The notes beneath the pieces were generated by a model. That model saw nothing but the letters and a program-made list of their open reading frames with translations, did no database searches and was not told the DNA's origin. Positions 36,447 to 44,861 of a stretch of 64,000 nt of DNA are shown piece after piece (positions within the stretch are counted from its first letter, which is position 1; each line of letters opens with the position of its first letter). Made by a program: the position numbers and the translations under genes. This stretch comes from Leptolyngbya sp. 'hensonii' (lineage in GTDB: Bacteria > Cyanobacteriota > Cyanobacteriia > GCF-001939115): positions 53,188-117,187 of the forward strand of contig NZ_MQTZ01000045.1 of the NCBI RefSeq assembly GCF_001939115.1, read 5' to 3'.

Positions 36447-37673
36447 ATGCGCTCCGGTTTAACAATTCACCAAAGTCGAAGCGAGGGGGTTAAAGTGGTC
36501 GCTACACCTGAAAGACTATCAGCAGACGGGTCACTGCAGAACAGTAGCCAGGACAAAGTTGCCGTCCTACTCATGGGCTACGGTGAGGTTGAAAGCTATG
36601 AAGATTTTGCCAACTACAATGAGCAGGCCCTGAACCTGCTGACGGCCAAGTTTGCCCCCGTGCCCACCTGGGTCTATCCGCCTCTGGCCAAGCTCCTGGC
36701 CGTGTTTGACCTGCATGAATGGGGACATCAGCATGGGCAGTTTATTTCGCCTCACAATGCCATCTTTGAGCAGCAGCGGGCTGGCATTGAGCAAAATTTG
36801 CAGGCCCAATGGGGCGATCGGGTTCGGGTATTTAAAGCCTTCAACTTCTGTGCGCCTTTCTTGCCAGAACAGGTACTGCGTCAGATCAAGGCAGAGGGTT
36901 TTGATAAGTTATTGATTTATCCCCTGCTGGTGGTGGATTCCATTTTTACCAGTGGCATTGCCGTGGAACAGGTGAATCAAGCCCTGGTTAATCTGGCTGA
37001 TGGAGCCGAACATTGGGTCAAAGGACAACGCTATATCCCTTCCTTTTACAATGAGCCAGACTATATTGATCTGCTAGCTCGTCTCGTGGAAGCAAGAATT
37101 GCCAGCGATCTGGCTGTAGCCCATTTGCCTTCCCAGACAGGAATTGTGCTGATGAATCACGGCTGTCCTCACCAAGCGAAGGGCTTTACCTCTGGGATTA
37201 CGGAAAGCCAGGTTTTGTATGACTTGGTGCGGGAGCGCCTGATCCATCGCTATCCGCTGGTGTCAGTGGGCTGGCTGAATCACCAAACCCCCCTGATTGA
37301 CTGGACCCAGCCTAACGCAGAACTGGCAGCCCGCAACCTGATCGAACTGGGAGCCACGGCGATCGTTTTTATGCCAATCGGATTTGCCACTGAAAATCAC
37401 GAAACCCTGTTGGATGTGGACCATATTATTGGGGATCTGCGGCGTCGGCGACCCGATGTCACCTATGTGCGCATGGCCTGCGTCAATGATCATCCAGAAT
37501 TTCTCCGCATGGCAGCCGCCTGGGCCCATCCCCAGATTGAAGCGCTCCTGGCAGAGCAAGCTCTGGGAGTAAATTCCAGTCTGGCAATCGAGCAGGCAAA
37601 AGCCCATAGTCATGCCCACAGTCATAGCCATGGGCATGATCATGGCCATGGCCATGGGCATCACCACCACTAA
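36447..37673 (+). CDS. Ferrochelatase-family protein with a His-rich C-terminal tail
   Basis: 408 residues with the class II chelatase fold: AVLLMGYGEVESYEDFANYN at the N-terminus, LLIYPLLVVDSIFTSG in the middle and VFMPIGFATENHETLLDVDH, the position where ferrochelatase carries its metal-site His and Glu. The last 23 residues contain 13 histidines alternating with Ser, Gly, Asp and Ala, a metal-binding tail like that known from some CbiX-type cobaltochelatases. It differs from standard HemH and could insert another metal or act on another tetrapyrrole; the substrate is not resolved by sequence. Confidence 0.75.
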   Translation: MRSGLTIHQSRSEGVKVVATPERLSADGSLQNSSQDKVAVLLMGYGEVESYEDFANYNEQALNLLTAKFAPVPTWVYPPLAKLLAVFDLHEWGHQHGQFISPHNAIFEQQRAGIEQNLQAQWGDRVRVFKAFNFCAPFLPEQVLRQIKAEGFDKLLIYPLLVVDSIFTSGIAVEQVNQALVNLADGAEHWVKGQRYIPSFYNEPDYIDLLARLVEARIASDLAVAHLPSQTGIVLMNHGCPHQAKGFTSGITESQVLYDLVRERLIHRYPLVSVGWLNHQTPLIDWTQPNAELAARNLIELGATAIVFMPIGFATENHETLLDVDHIIGDLRRRRPDVTYVRMACVNDHPEFLRMAAAWAHPQIEALLAEQALGVNSSLAIEQAKAHSHAHSHSHGHDHGHGHGHHHH

Positions 37674-37685
37674 CTCCAGACATTC

Positions 37686-37719
37686 CCTGTAGAGGCGCTG
37701 CATGCAACCCCTCTACAGG
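37686..37719. terminator. Palindromic hairpin after the ferrochelatase-like gene
   Basis: Perfect 10-bp stem (CCTGTAGAGG / CCTCTACAGG) with a 14-base loop containing GCATGC. It resembles the dispersed TGTAGAGxCGTTGCATGCAACG-type repeat of cyanobacteria. There is no T-run, so termination is only suggested by its place 13 bases after the stop codon. Confidence 0.55.
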
Positions 37720-37778
37720 CTAATGTTTGGGTTCTGATTTATCCGCCCTTGCATCTACCGATTTGGGTGCTAAGATAC

Positions 37779-37788
37779 TACAATTGTA
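37779..37788. promoter_or_regulatory. Palindrome TACAATTGTA, candidate operator
   Basis: A perfect 10-base palindrome about 40 bases before the start of the ribbon-helix-helix gene. Such repressors often control their own promoter through short palindromes, so this is a candidate autoregulatory site. A strong AAGGAG at 37815-37820 is the ribosome site. Confidence 0.35.
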
Positions 37789-37827
37789 TTACGGCATTAA
37801 CGAAAGCACACCCAAGGAGAAAATGAG

Positions 37828-38175
37828 ATGCATACCCTGACTCGGACCTCAACCACAGAGATGGAAGTCACCAGCATTCGCCTGGAGCGGGAGCTGAAGG
37901 AGCGACTGAAGGAGTTATCCGGTAATCAGGGATACCAGGCACTGATTCGAGATATTTTGTGGGATTATGTCCAACGCAAATCCGCTTCCTATGAGCCCAG
38001 GTATTCCCGATCGGATATCCGCGCCACAATCGCAGCCACAGCCGAGCGCGAAGAACGCTGCCTGATCACAGGCAAATTTATCCGTGCCGGAGAGGCCATG
38101 CTTTTGGGATTCACCCTAGACGGCACGATGATCCCCCTCAGTCTAGACAGCCTTACGGGTGGTAACTGCGGGTGA
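37828..38175 (+). CDS. Ribbon-helix-helix DNA-binding protein with a Cys-bearing C-terminal part
   Basis: 115 residues. The N-terminal part EVTSIRLERELKERLKELSG with IRDILWDYVQR fits a CopG/Arc-type ribbon-helix-helix. The C-terminal half (EREERCLITGKFIRAGEAMLLG) contains a Cys and a Lys/Gly pattern reminiscent of a small treble-clef remnant, but is not assigned. Likely a transcriptional regulator. Its 3' end overlaps the convergent NlpC/P60 gene by 23 bases. Confidence 0.7.
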   Translation: MHTLTRTSTTEMEVTSIRLERELKERLKELSGNQGYQALIRDILWDYVQRKSASYEPRYSRSDIRATIAATAEREERCLITGKFIRAGEAMLLGFTLDGTMIPLSLDSLTGGNCG

Positions 38176-38881
38176 CACGACCGGCTCCTCGAAGCTGGCG
38201 ATAGTAAGCCTGACTGACCGCATCACCGTCAGGAGACAACCGATCGAGGCCAATCCCATTCCGACCCTGCTCCTGACCTGAGCTGTGAATGTAGGTCTGG
38301 TCTCCCAGGTAAAGGCCAACATGGGTGGCTTTTTCTGGCGTACCGAAGAAAACCAGATCGCCAGATCGCAGATCAGCTAGATCGATCGGAGTGGTGAAAG
38401 CCTCCTGCTGATAGGCGTCTCGGGGCAGTCGAATTCCCACAGAAGCAAAGGCCGCCTGCATTAACCCAGAACAGTCATAGTTAGGGCCAACGGTTCCACC
38501 CCAGAGGTAAATGTTGGGTTGGGCCATGGCCGCCTGGGTAAAGGCGATGACTGCTGGGAGATGGGACTGGATCTCTGCCTCGGTCCAGGCTACAGCCTGG
38601 TAAGGAACCGTTACTGGTTCGAGCTGGAGGAAATCTCCTGGGGCTAACCAACCGGGGTAGTCATCTTCGCACAGGCAGACCTCGATCGCCATCGGCGGAT
38701 CAACCTGATTCCAGGCAGGCGGGTGGCCAATCCTCAACTGCCGCCCCCTTGCCGCCTGAGTCGCTAACCGCTGACAGGCGGGAGAATCGTAGAGGTTGAT
38801 GTCGGTCATACAGCGATATTCCCTGGTCTCCTTCGGGGTCCGATCGTCTGCCAGCTTAAGAGATAAATCACGGTCCATCAC
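38153..38881 (-). CDS. NlpC/P60 peptidoglycan endopeptidase with N-terminal SH3 domain
   Basis: Cleaves gamma-D-Glu-diamino acid bonds in murein peptides. The C-terminal NlpC/P60 domain (about 110-240) has the catalytic Cys in NYDCSGLMQAAF, His in KATHVGLYLG and a third polar residue in YIHSSGQ. The N-terminal half is a bacterial SH3-like domain. Its architecture matches the structurally known cyanobacterial cell-wall cysteine peptidases (AvPCP/NpPCP). No signal peptide is visible, in line with a recycling role. An internal ATG at 38809 (MTDINLYDS) is an equally good start. Confidence 0.9.
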   Translation of the reverse strand: MMDRDLSLKLADDRTPKETREYRCMTDINLYDSPACQRLATQAARGRQLRIGHPPAWNQVDPPMAIEVCLCEDDYPGWLAPGDFLQLEPVTVPYQAVAWTEAEIQSHLPAVIAFTQAAMAQPNIYLWGGTVGPNYDCSGLMQAAFASVGIRLPRDAYQQEAFTTPIDLADLRSGDLVFFGTPEKATHVGLYLGDQTYIHSSGQEQGRNGIGLDRLSPDGDAVSQAYYRQLRGAGRVTRSYHP

Positions 38882-38983
38882 ACCCAGTCCAAATCGTTAT
38901 GAATCTAAATTAAGCCAACGGGTGAATCCGAATCGCCCTCATTGTAAACTTCCAGTAAAAGTTCTGTCTGCGAAGTACCTGAT

Positions 38984-41704
38984 TTGACCCTTTCCTCTCA
39001 CCAGCCAGATGAGTCTTTAGAGCGAATTGTACGCCTGATGGCCAAGGTTTTAGACCTGCCCTTGGTATGGGTAGTTTTGGGTCAGGTTAGCCCTCAAGTA
39101 GGAGTAGTTTGGGGCCTGTCTGTTGAGCAAATTGAGCCAACCTTGCTGCCTCAATCTTTATTGGTGGCTGATGAAGCAATTTTTCTGGCTAATATTGAGA
39201 ATTATGACCAACATTATCCTGGGGTTAAATCCTCCAATTTTCTGGAGTCGTTTGACCTCTGTTTTCTGGCAGCTCTCCCTTTAAAAACCGGAAATGGTAA
39301 CCGATTTGGCACATTATTTTTGGCCGATCGCAGGGTTCGGGAGTTCTCTTCCGAGCACCGATCTATGGTGCTGGAATTTGCCAGCCTGCTGGTAGAAGTA
39401 CTGGAACTCAAACTGGTCACAGCCAGAAGTGTAGAAGTAGAAGCAGCACTGCGGGATTCGGAAGCCGAAATGCGGGCTTTGTTTGCAGCCCTCAAAGACG
39501 TCATTCTAGTGCTGAATTCTGAAGGCCGCTACCTCAAGATTGCCCCAACCAACCCCCGACTGTTACACATCTCAGAAGATGAAAAGCTGGGCAAAACCCT
39601 GCATGAGATTTTCCCCCAGCAACAGGCTGATATGTTCTTAAGCCTGGTTCGCTATACCCTGGCGTCTCAGCAAACGGTCAGTGCGGAGTATAGTTTGTCG
39701 ATCGAGGGGGAAGAAGTCTGGTTTTCCACCAATATCACGCCCCTGTCGGAAGACACCGTTGTTTGGGTGGCGCGGGATGTCACGGAGCAACAACAGGCCG
39801 AAGAAGCCCTGCAACAGAGTGTGGCCCAGATTCGCCTGATTATGGATTCGGTGCCAGCTCGAATTGCCTATGTCGATCGGGAGCAACATTATCGGTTTGT
39901 CAATCACCAGTATGAGGAGTGGTTCCAGATTCCGGCGGAAGAGATCGTTGGCAAGCACATGCGGGAACTGCTGGGAGAACCGATTTATCAGGGATGCTTA
40001 CCCGCGATCGAAACGGTGCTTTCAGGCCAACAGGTGATCTATGAAGACAATATGATTTCTATCAAAGGCAAAGAGCATTATTTTCAGGTCACCTTTACCC
40101 CTCATTTTAGAGAGCAGGAAGTTCTGGGCTTTTACGTCCTGGTTCAGGATATTACAGAGATCAAGTTCGCTGAGGCTGTGCTGCGGAGCAATGAGGAACG
40201 CTTCCGAGCCTTGATTCAGGATCTGCAGGTGGGGATTCTGGTCCAGGGAGCAGATGCGGAAATTCTGCTGTGCAACCGGGCAGCGATAGATTTACTGGGT
40301 GTAACCGAGGAACAACTGCTGGGCAGAACTTCCTTTGACCCGACCTGGAATGTCATTCACGAAGATGGGTCAGTCTTTCCCGGAGCAACCCATCCTGTTC
40401 CCCAGGCGATCGCGACGGGTAAATCAGTCAAAAACGTGATTATGGGAGTGTATCGTCCCTCCATGGGCGATCGGGTCTGGTTGCTGGTCAATGCCGAACC
40501 TCGATTGACTGCCGAGGGCAGGGTGGCCCAGGTTATCTGTAGTTTCAGTGATATTACAGCCTACAAACAATCCCAGGCAGAGCTGAGTGCGCTGTTTGCG
40601 GCTCTGGATGATGTCATCCTGGTGGTAGATGCTGGGGGCCGTTATTTAAAAATTGCCCCAACAGATCCAAATTTGTTGTACAAACCTGCCCCTGATTTGA
40701 TCGGTAAACGAGCCCATGAAGTGTTTCCACCTGCTCTGGCAGATTACTTTGTGGGTCAGGTGCGGCTGGCATTGGAGAGCAAACAACGGATTCAGACAGA
40801 GTACAGTTTGCAGATTGGCGATCGGGAAGTCTGGTTTTCGGCCAGTATTTCCCCCTTGAGTGACAGCACGGCCATCTGGGTGGCTCGCGATATCACCCAG
40901 CAGAAGCAGGCCGAAGTGGTGCTGCGCCAGAGCAATGAAGAGCTGGAAGCCAAAGTGCAAGAGCGAACGGCTGAGCTGGAGCGCGTTCGAGCCCAGGAGC
41001 AGGAGCTGGCTGAACTCAAAGCTCGGTTTATCACCACCGCCTCCCATGAATTTCGGACTCCCCTGACCGTTATCCTGACCTCCGCTGAACTGCTCAAGCG
41101 GGAAGATATCCAATGGACGGATGAAAAGCGGATGAAGTATCTGCAACGCATTCAGGATGCTATCCGTAGCCTGACCCTGATCATGAATGACATTTTTACG
41201 ATCAGCAAAGTAGAGGCTGGTAAGTTGGGATTTATGCCTACGCCCCTCAACCTGGAATCTTTCTGCCAGGATTTGCTGGACGATCTCCAGTTTCAGGTGG
41301 CCCGCCAGTACCAGTTAAAACTGAACTACGATCGCACCCTCACCCATATCTGTCTGGACGAAACCCTCCTCTGGCAAATTTTGACGAATCTTCTGAGTAA
41401 TGCCATCAAATACTCACCCCAGGGGAGTCGCATTGATCTGGATATTCACCAGCAAGACAGCGCGGTTGTTTTCACGATTCGAGATCAGGGTATTGGCATC
41501 CCTGAACAGGACATGCCCTATCTGTTCGAGTCCTTTCATCGGGGTAGTAATGTCGGCACAATTTCTGGCACAGGGCTAGGGTTAACGATCGTGCGTCGAT
41601 GTGTGGAGCTTCATGGTGGAAGCATCACAGTGGAAAGTGCCGTGGGTGCTGGAACCACCTTCACCGTGATCATCCCAATTAACCAAGAGGTTGGCCAAGC
41701 ATAG
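38984..41704 (+). CDS. GAF/multi-PAS sensor histidine kinase
   Basis: 906 residues, no membrane helix. A GAF-like domain (about 1-150) is followed by four PAS domains (about 160-285, 285-405, 405-530 and 535-655), a coiled coil, HisKA with phospho-His688 in TTASHEFRTPL, and HATPase_c with NLLSNAIKYSPQG, DQGIGIP and GTGLGL. The first and fourth PAS domains are close copies of each other. The start is TTG at 38984; I see no better in-frame ATG nearby. No partner response regulator is adjacent. Confidence 0.9.
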   Translation: MTLSSHQPDESLERIVRLMAKVLDLPLVWVVLGQVSPQVGVVWGLSVEQIEPTLLPQSLLVADEAIFLANIENYDQHYPGVKSSNFLESFDLCFLAALPLKTGNGNRFGTLFLADRRVREFSSEHRSMVLEFASLLVEVLELKLVTARSVEVEAALRDSEAEMRALFAALKDVILVLNSEGRYLKIAPTNPRLLHISEDEKLGKTLHEIFPQQQADMFLSLVRYTLASQQTVSAEYSLSIEGEEVWFSTNITPLSEDTVVWVARDVTEQQQAEEALQQSVAQIRLIMDSVPARIAYVDREQHYRFVNHQYEEWFQIPAEEIVGKHMRELLGEPIYQGCLPAIETVLSGQQVIYEDNMISIKGKEHYFQVTFTPHFREQEVLGFYVLVQDITEIKFAEAVLRSNEERFRALIQDLQVGILVQGADAEILLCNRAAIDLLGVTEEQLLGRTSFDPTWNVIHEDGSVFPGATHPVPQAIATGKSVKNVIMGVYRPSMGDRVWLLVNAEPRLTAEGRVAQVICSFSDITAYKQSQAELSALFAALDDVILVVDAGGRYLKIAPTDPNLLYKPAPDLIGKRAHEVFPPALADYFVGQVRLALESKQRIQTEYSLQIGDREVWFSASISPLSDSTAIWVARDITQQKQAEVVLRQSNEELEAKVQERTAELERVRAQEQELAELKARFITTASHEFRTPLTVILTSAELLKREDIQWTDEKRMKYLQRIQDAIRSLTLIMNDIFTISKVEAGKLGFMPTPLNLESFCQDLLDDLQFQVARQYQLKLNYDRTLTHICLDETLLWQILTNLLSNAIKYSPQGSRIDLDIHQQDSAVVFTIRDQGIGIPEQDMPYLFESFHRGSNVGTISGTGLGLTIVRRCVELHGGSITVESAVGAGTTFTVIIPINQEVGQA

Positions 41705-41830
41705 ACAGACTTTCCCCCTCGCTCGGGAACTCATAAATCCCTTACACCCTTCTCAGCAAACTCTCAGGGAGAACCAGCATTGTATGAGGAGGGTCAACCT
41801 TCAACTAACTTCAACTAACTGGGAACCATT

Positions 41831-42208
41831 ATGAAACTTGCTTCTTTGCTTACAGGTCTTGTACTAACGGGTTTAGTTACTGTTTCGACTGCCCCCCTGA
41901 ACTTCGCGAGCTCCCAGGGATCCCAAGCTTTTGCTGCTGAAGCTAAAGATGCAACCGGTCTAACTGCACAACAGAAAATCGACATGCTGATCAAGCACAA
42001 AGGTCAGTTTGGTAGTGGTGATCAACTGCGCCGCTTCTTCTTTGGTGATTTAGAGCCGATCGCCGTTCAACCCGGTGGTGCAGGCATGGTCGTGAACCTT
42101 TATAACAAGGCCAATAACGTCACGATTGCCTATTGTGCTACCTATGATGTGGTGGTAGCTGTGAAAAAGGGCAAAGTAACCAAGTTTGCAGCCAGCGAAG
42201 TTAAGTAA
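41831..42208 (+). CDS. Small secreted protein of unknown function
   Basis: 125 residues with a clear signal peptide (MKLASLLTGLVLTGLVTVST, probable cleavage after an AxA such as QAFAA near residue 36). The mature part is about 85 residues, includes DMLIKHKGQFGSGDQLRRFF, and ends basic; a single Cys sits in IAYCATYD. No family recognised. It follows the sensor kinase by 126 bases and is followed by a hairpin terminator candidate. Confidence 0.7.
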   Translation: MKLASLLTGLVLTGLVTVSTAPLNFASSQGSQAFAAEAKDATGLTAQQKIDMLIKHKGQFGSGDQLRRFFFGDLEPIAVQPGGAGMVVNLYNKANNVTIAYCATYDVVVAVKKGKVTKFAASEVK

Positions 42209-42572
42209 ATTTAGTAACCCGATCTCATCTGTGAGAAAAGAGGGGTGGGGGCGGTCTCCCCTCCCCACGCATGCGGTCTACCCCTGTACCCCATGCACCA
42301 ATCATTTGAGCTAGTTGTGTAAGACCACCTTCTTTTATTCAAACTACAAATTAAGTTTCCCCCTGGCTTTCCTGCTCAAGGGGGTGACTGTAGGTTAGGG
42401 GGAGTTGTAGCTGAAGTTATGTTACTGTCCTGGTGTGTTATTTACCATCAGTGCATCAGGTGGTTTGATTAAACTGAATGTGCGTTTCAGCCCCCGACTC
42501 CCCCAACCTCTTTCCATCTGAGAGGCAGGGGGGCGAGGGCTACTTGTTGATCCTGAACTGGAAAAATTCGCA
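42209..42572. other. Intergenic region with three GC-rich hairpins
   Basis: At 42242-42266 a near-perfect stem (GGGGTGGGG / CCCCTCCCC) follows the secreted-protein gene and is a likely terminator. A second stem is at 42359-42384 (CCCCCT / AGGGGG). A third, long imperfect hairpin at 42490-42540 pairs GCCCCCGACTCCCCCAACCTC with its downstream complement and ends 33 bases before the DUF4079 start. The last resembles a dispersed repeat. No gene was seen. Confidence 0.6.
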
Positions 42573-43301
42573 ATGGATATTAAAGATACATTAGGGCTTC
42601 TGCATCCTGCGATCGCAGTGCTGGTAATCTATCCCCTGATTGGAATTGTCCTGAACCGGGCCTTACAGGTACGCCAGCGACGACTGGAGCAGGCTTCTGC
42701 AGGTAAAAGTAATGTTCCTCCTGTGGTGGGTAAAGAGCATGTCCAGATTGGGCGCTGGCTCAGCGGTGCAGTTGTTGGACTAGCTCTGTTGGGGTTAGCT
42801 CATCCGATTCTGTTCAAAATGTTAAAAGCCCAGGCCTGGACTACAAATCCCATGCGGGTGATGTTTGTGGTCATTATGTTTGTGGCAACGATCGCGTCCC
42901 TGGTGATGCTTTACTCCGCTCGATCAAAACTCTGGAGAGGGGTTTTTGCCACTCTGACAGGCATGGGATTGATTTTAATTGGTTCCCAACCCGAGATCTT
43001 TCGCCGAGGTGAACTGCAGGATCTGTTTAAACCTGGTGTGGCCCAGGAGGTTTTTACCTCCCACTACTACATTGGCATTGGGGCAGCGCTGCTGATGGTT
43101 TTTTCCCTGGCTACTGTTCAGGACATCTACCAGGATCGGCAAAATCGCTGGCGCAACGCCCACATTATCTTGAATTCGATCGCCCTGCTCCTGTTTATCG
43201 GCCAGGGGATCACGGGAGCAAGAGACCTACTAGAAATTCCCCTGAGCTGGCAGGAACCAGCCGTTTATCGCTGCGACTTTGTCAATAAAGTCTGTCCCTA
43301 A
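42573..43301 (+). CDS. DUF4079 family membrane protein
   Basis: 242 residues with about five to six membrane helices, the first in LGLLHPAIAVLVIYPLIGIVL. This is the cyanobacterial DUF4079 family, whose fold is related to cytochrome b561-type helical bundles; conserved His residues are in LHPA, AHPILFK, SHYYIGIG and NAHIIL, possible heme ligands (inference). Function unknown. It converges with the anti-sigma gene, 14 bases apart. Confidence 0.85.
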   Translation: MDIKDTLGLLHPAIAVLVIYPLIGIVLNRALQVRQRRLEQASAGKSNVPPVVGKEHVQIGRWLSGAVVGLALLGLAHPILFKMLKAQAWTTNPMRVMFVVIMFVATIASLVMLYSARSKLWRGVFATLTGMGLILIGSQPEIFRRGELQDLFKPGVAQEVFTSHYYIGIGAALLMVFSLATVQDIYQDRQNRWRNAHIILNSIALLLFIGQGITGARDLLEIPLSWQEPAVYRCDFVNKVCP

Positions 43302-43315
43302 GTCAGAACTCAGCT

Positions 43316-44059
43316 TTAAAGACTACTGGTCATCACCATCGGTCCAGTCGGAATTTTAGGATCAGGGGATCCCTCAACCGTTACCACCAAAGTGGTGATC
43401 TGGGAGTCATCTAGCAGGGAGAGTTTGGTAAACACAAAGCCGTTCTCATTGGCATTGAAGTGCTCCCAGGCCACTTTTTCCCCATCAATCACAAGCCAGA
43501 GCTGGTAATGCTGGCCCTTGGGTAAGGCTGGTAGATTCCGCAGGAGCAGCACTGCTTTGGGCTCTCCCGGTGTGACCACAATACTGCCAGAAGCCTCTGC
43601 AGCCTGGTCCATCCCTTTGAGGGACACCAGATGGGTTTTGGGCTGTTGCAGCATGGTGATCACATCATGCTGTTTGGCAACCTGGGTTCGCAGGACAACA
43701 ATTTGCTGTCGCAAACGGTAACTATCTAACCCGATCGCAACGGCTAGTGCGGCTACACCCGCCAGGATTCCCCACCGTCTGACAGAGGTTCCTAGCTTGG
43801 GGCGCTGGATGGGCACCCAATTACTCGGCATGGCTGCCGCTCCCAGAATCGTCGATCGCAGTGCCTCCGAAGGACATACCTCCGGCAACGCATAGGGCAT
43901 TGTTTCTAAGACTTGCTGTAAGCGTTGCAACTCTGTGGCTAGTTCGGGATGATCGGCCAGATGTCGTCGCAAGACTTCCGCTTCCTCAGGACTCAGGTTA
44001 CCGAGAACATAGCCTGCCATGAGTTCATCTAACCGTTCAGGAGGAAATCGCTCAGTCAT
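43316..44059 (-). CDS. Anti-sigma factor, RskA type
   Basis: 247 residues. The N-terminal cytoplasmic part (about 1-85, ELMAGYVLGNLSPEEAEVLRRH) is an anti-sigma domain, a single membrane helix lies at about 92-110 (WGILAGVAALAVAIGL) and the extracytoplasmic part is the RskA fold, with LRNLPALPKGQHYQLWLV. It should hold the adjacent ECF sigma factor at the membrane until a periplasmic signal triggers release. It starts 8 bases after the sigma gene on the same strand; the two form one operon, divergent from the lipoprotein-redox operon. Confidence 0.92.
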   Translation of the reverse strand: MTERFPPERLDELMAGYVLGNLSPEEAEVLRRHLADHPELATELQRLQQVLETMPYALPEVCPSEALRSTILGAAAMPSNWVPIQRPKLGTSVRRWGILAGVAALAVAIGLDSYRLRQQIVVLRTQVAKQHDVITMLQQPKTHLVSLKGMDQAAEASGSIVVTPGEPKAVLLLRNLPALPKGQHYQLWLVIDGEKVAWEHFNANENGFVFTKLSLLDDSQITTLVVTVEGSPDPKIPTGPMVMTSSL

Positions 44060-44067
44060 ACCGCTTC

Positions 44068-44655
44068 CTAATCAATCCAAGTTTGCAGGTGCTTTCTCAA
44101 GCTTAGTAATCCCTGTCGAGACCAGGTTTTCACGGTTCCCAAGGGGAGACCTAATTGTGCTGCAATTTCTGATTGGCTTAATCCGTTATAGTAAGCCAGT
44201 TCTAGAATTTGTCGTTGCTTTTCGGGAAGTTGAAGCAAGGCATCCTGCACATAATGCGATCGTTGCTGTAGAGATGCAGCCTCAAAAGGGGTGATAGGAG
44301 GAGTCTCGGTTGCCATCGTTTGCCCTAACTGTTGCAAAACTTTCAGTTTATGGTTGCGAGAACGGAGTCGATCGATGGCCCTTGAGCGGGTCATTGTGGT
44401 CAAAAAGCTGCCTAAAGATCCCCGATCGGGATTGTAAGTTTGACTCTGCCAGAGATATAAAAATACCTCCTGGGTCAGATCCTCTGCCTCTTGCGCCTCC
44501 AGCAAAATGCGCAGGGCCAGACGATAAACCAGACTGGCATATCGATCGTAGATCAGGCCCAGGGCATCTGCTTTTCTTGCTTTAAGATCCCGAATCAGCT
44601 CGATATCCGCTGGCAAAAGGGTTGGGCCTGCCCCAGAGTCAAGGTCAGGATTCAT
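44068..44655 (-). CDS. ECF RNA polymerase sigma factor (SigK/ECF19-like)
   Basis: Sigma-70 family protein with region 2 (YDRYASLVYRLALRIL, then DLTQEVFLYLW) and region 4 (LPEKQRQILELAYYNGLSQSEIAAQLGLPLGTVKTWSRQGL). Start set at ATG 44655 (MNPDLDSG); the open frame upstream to 44721 has no support. 195 residues is the usual ECF size. Cotranscribed with the RskA-type anti-sigma gene. The divergent operon at 44862-47846 is the obvious candidate regulon, supported by an octamer shared by the two promoter regions. Confidence 0.93.
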   Translation of the reverse strand: MNPDLDSGAGPTLLPADIELIRDLKARKADALGLIYDRYASLVYRLALRILLEAQEAEDLTQEVFLYLWQSQTYNPDRGSLGSFLTTMTRSRAIDRLRSRNHKLKVLQQLGQTMATETPPITPFEAASLQQRSHYVQDALLQLPEKQRQILELAYYNGLSQSEIAAQLGLPLGTVKTWSRQGLLSLRKHLQTWID

Positions 44656-44739
44656 AGGCGTTGGGTGGAACAGACCTAAAGCATACTCCCTGATAGTCAG
44701 GGTTTCATCACATGGACGCATTGATTCACCCCTCTTAAA

Positions 44740-44824
44740 TACGGTTGACCCGATAAATCGGATGTGGCTCAGGCCCAGAAAATCTCTGGTGATTTTCCAA
44801 ATCCGATAGTAGCTGGCAACCGTA
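44740..44824. promoter_or_regulatory. Divergent promoter region with CAACCGTA in both directions
   Basis: Between the sigma gene (start 44655) and the lipoprotein gene (start 44862) the octamer CAACCGTA occurs twice, once per strand and each pointing toward the gene it precedes: 44817-44824 on plus and 44740-44747 on minus. With context the copies read GGCAACCGTAATAG and GTCAACCGTATTTA. AAC-type -35 elements are typical of ECF sigma factors, so these may be the cognate -35 sites. GAGGAG at about 44850-44855 is the ribosome site. Confidence 0.5.
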
Positions 44825-44861
44825 ATAGGTTTGAAATGCTTTCATTTTTTGAGGAGAGAAC

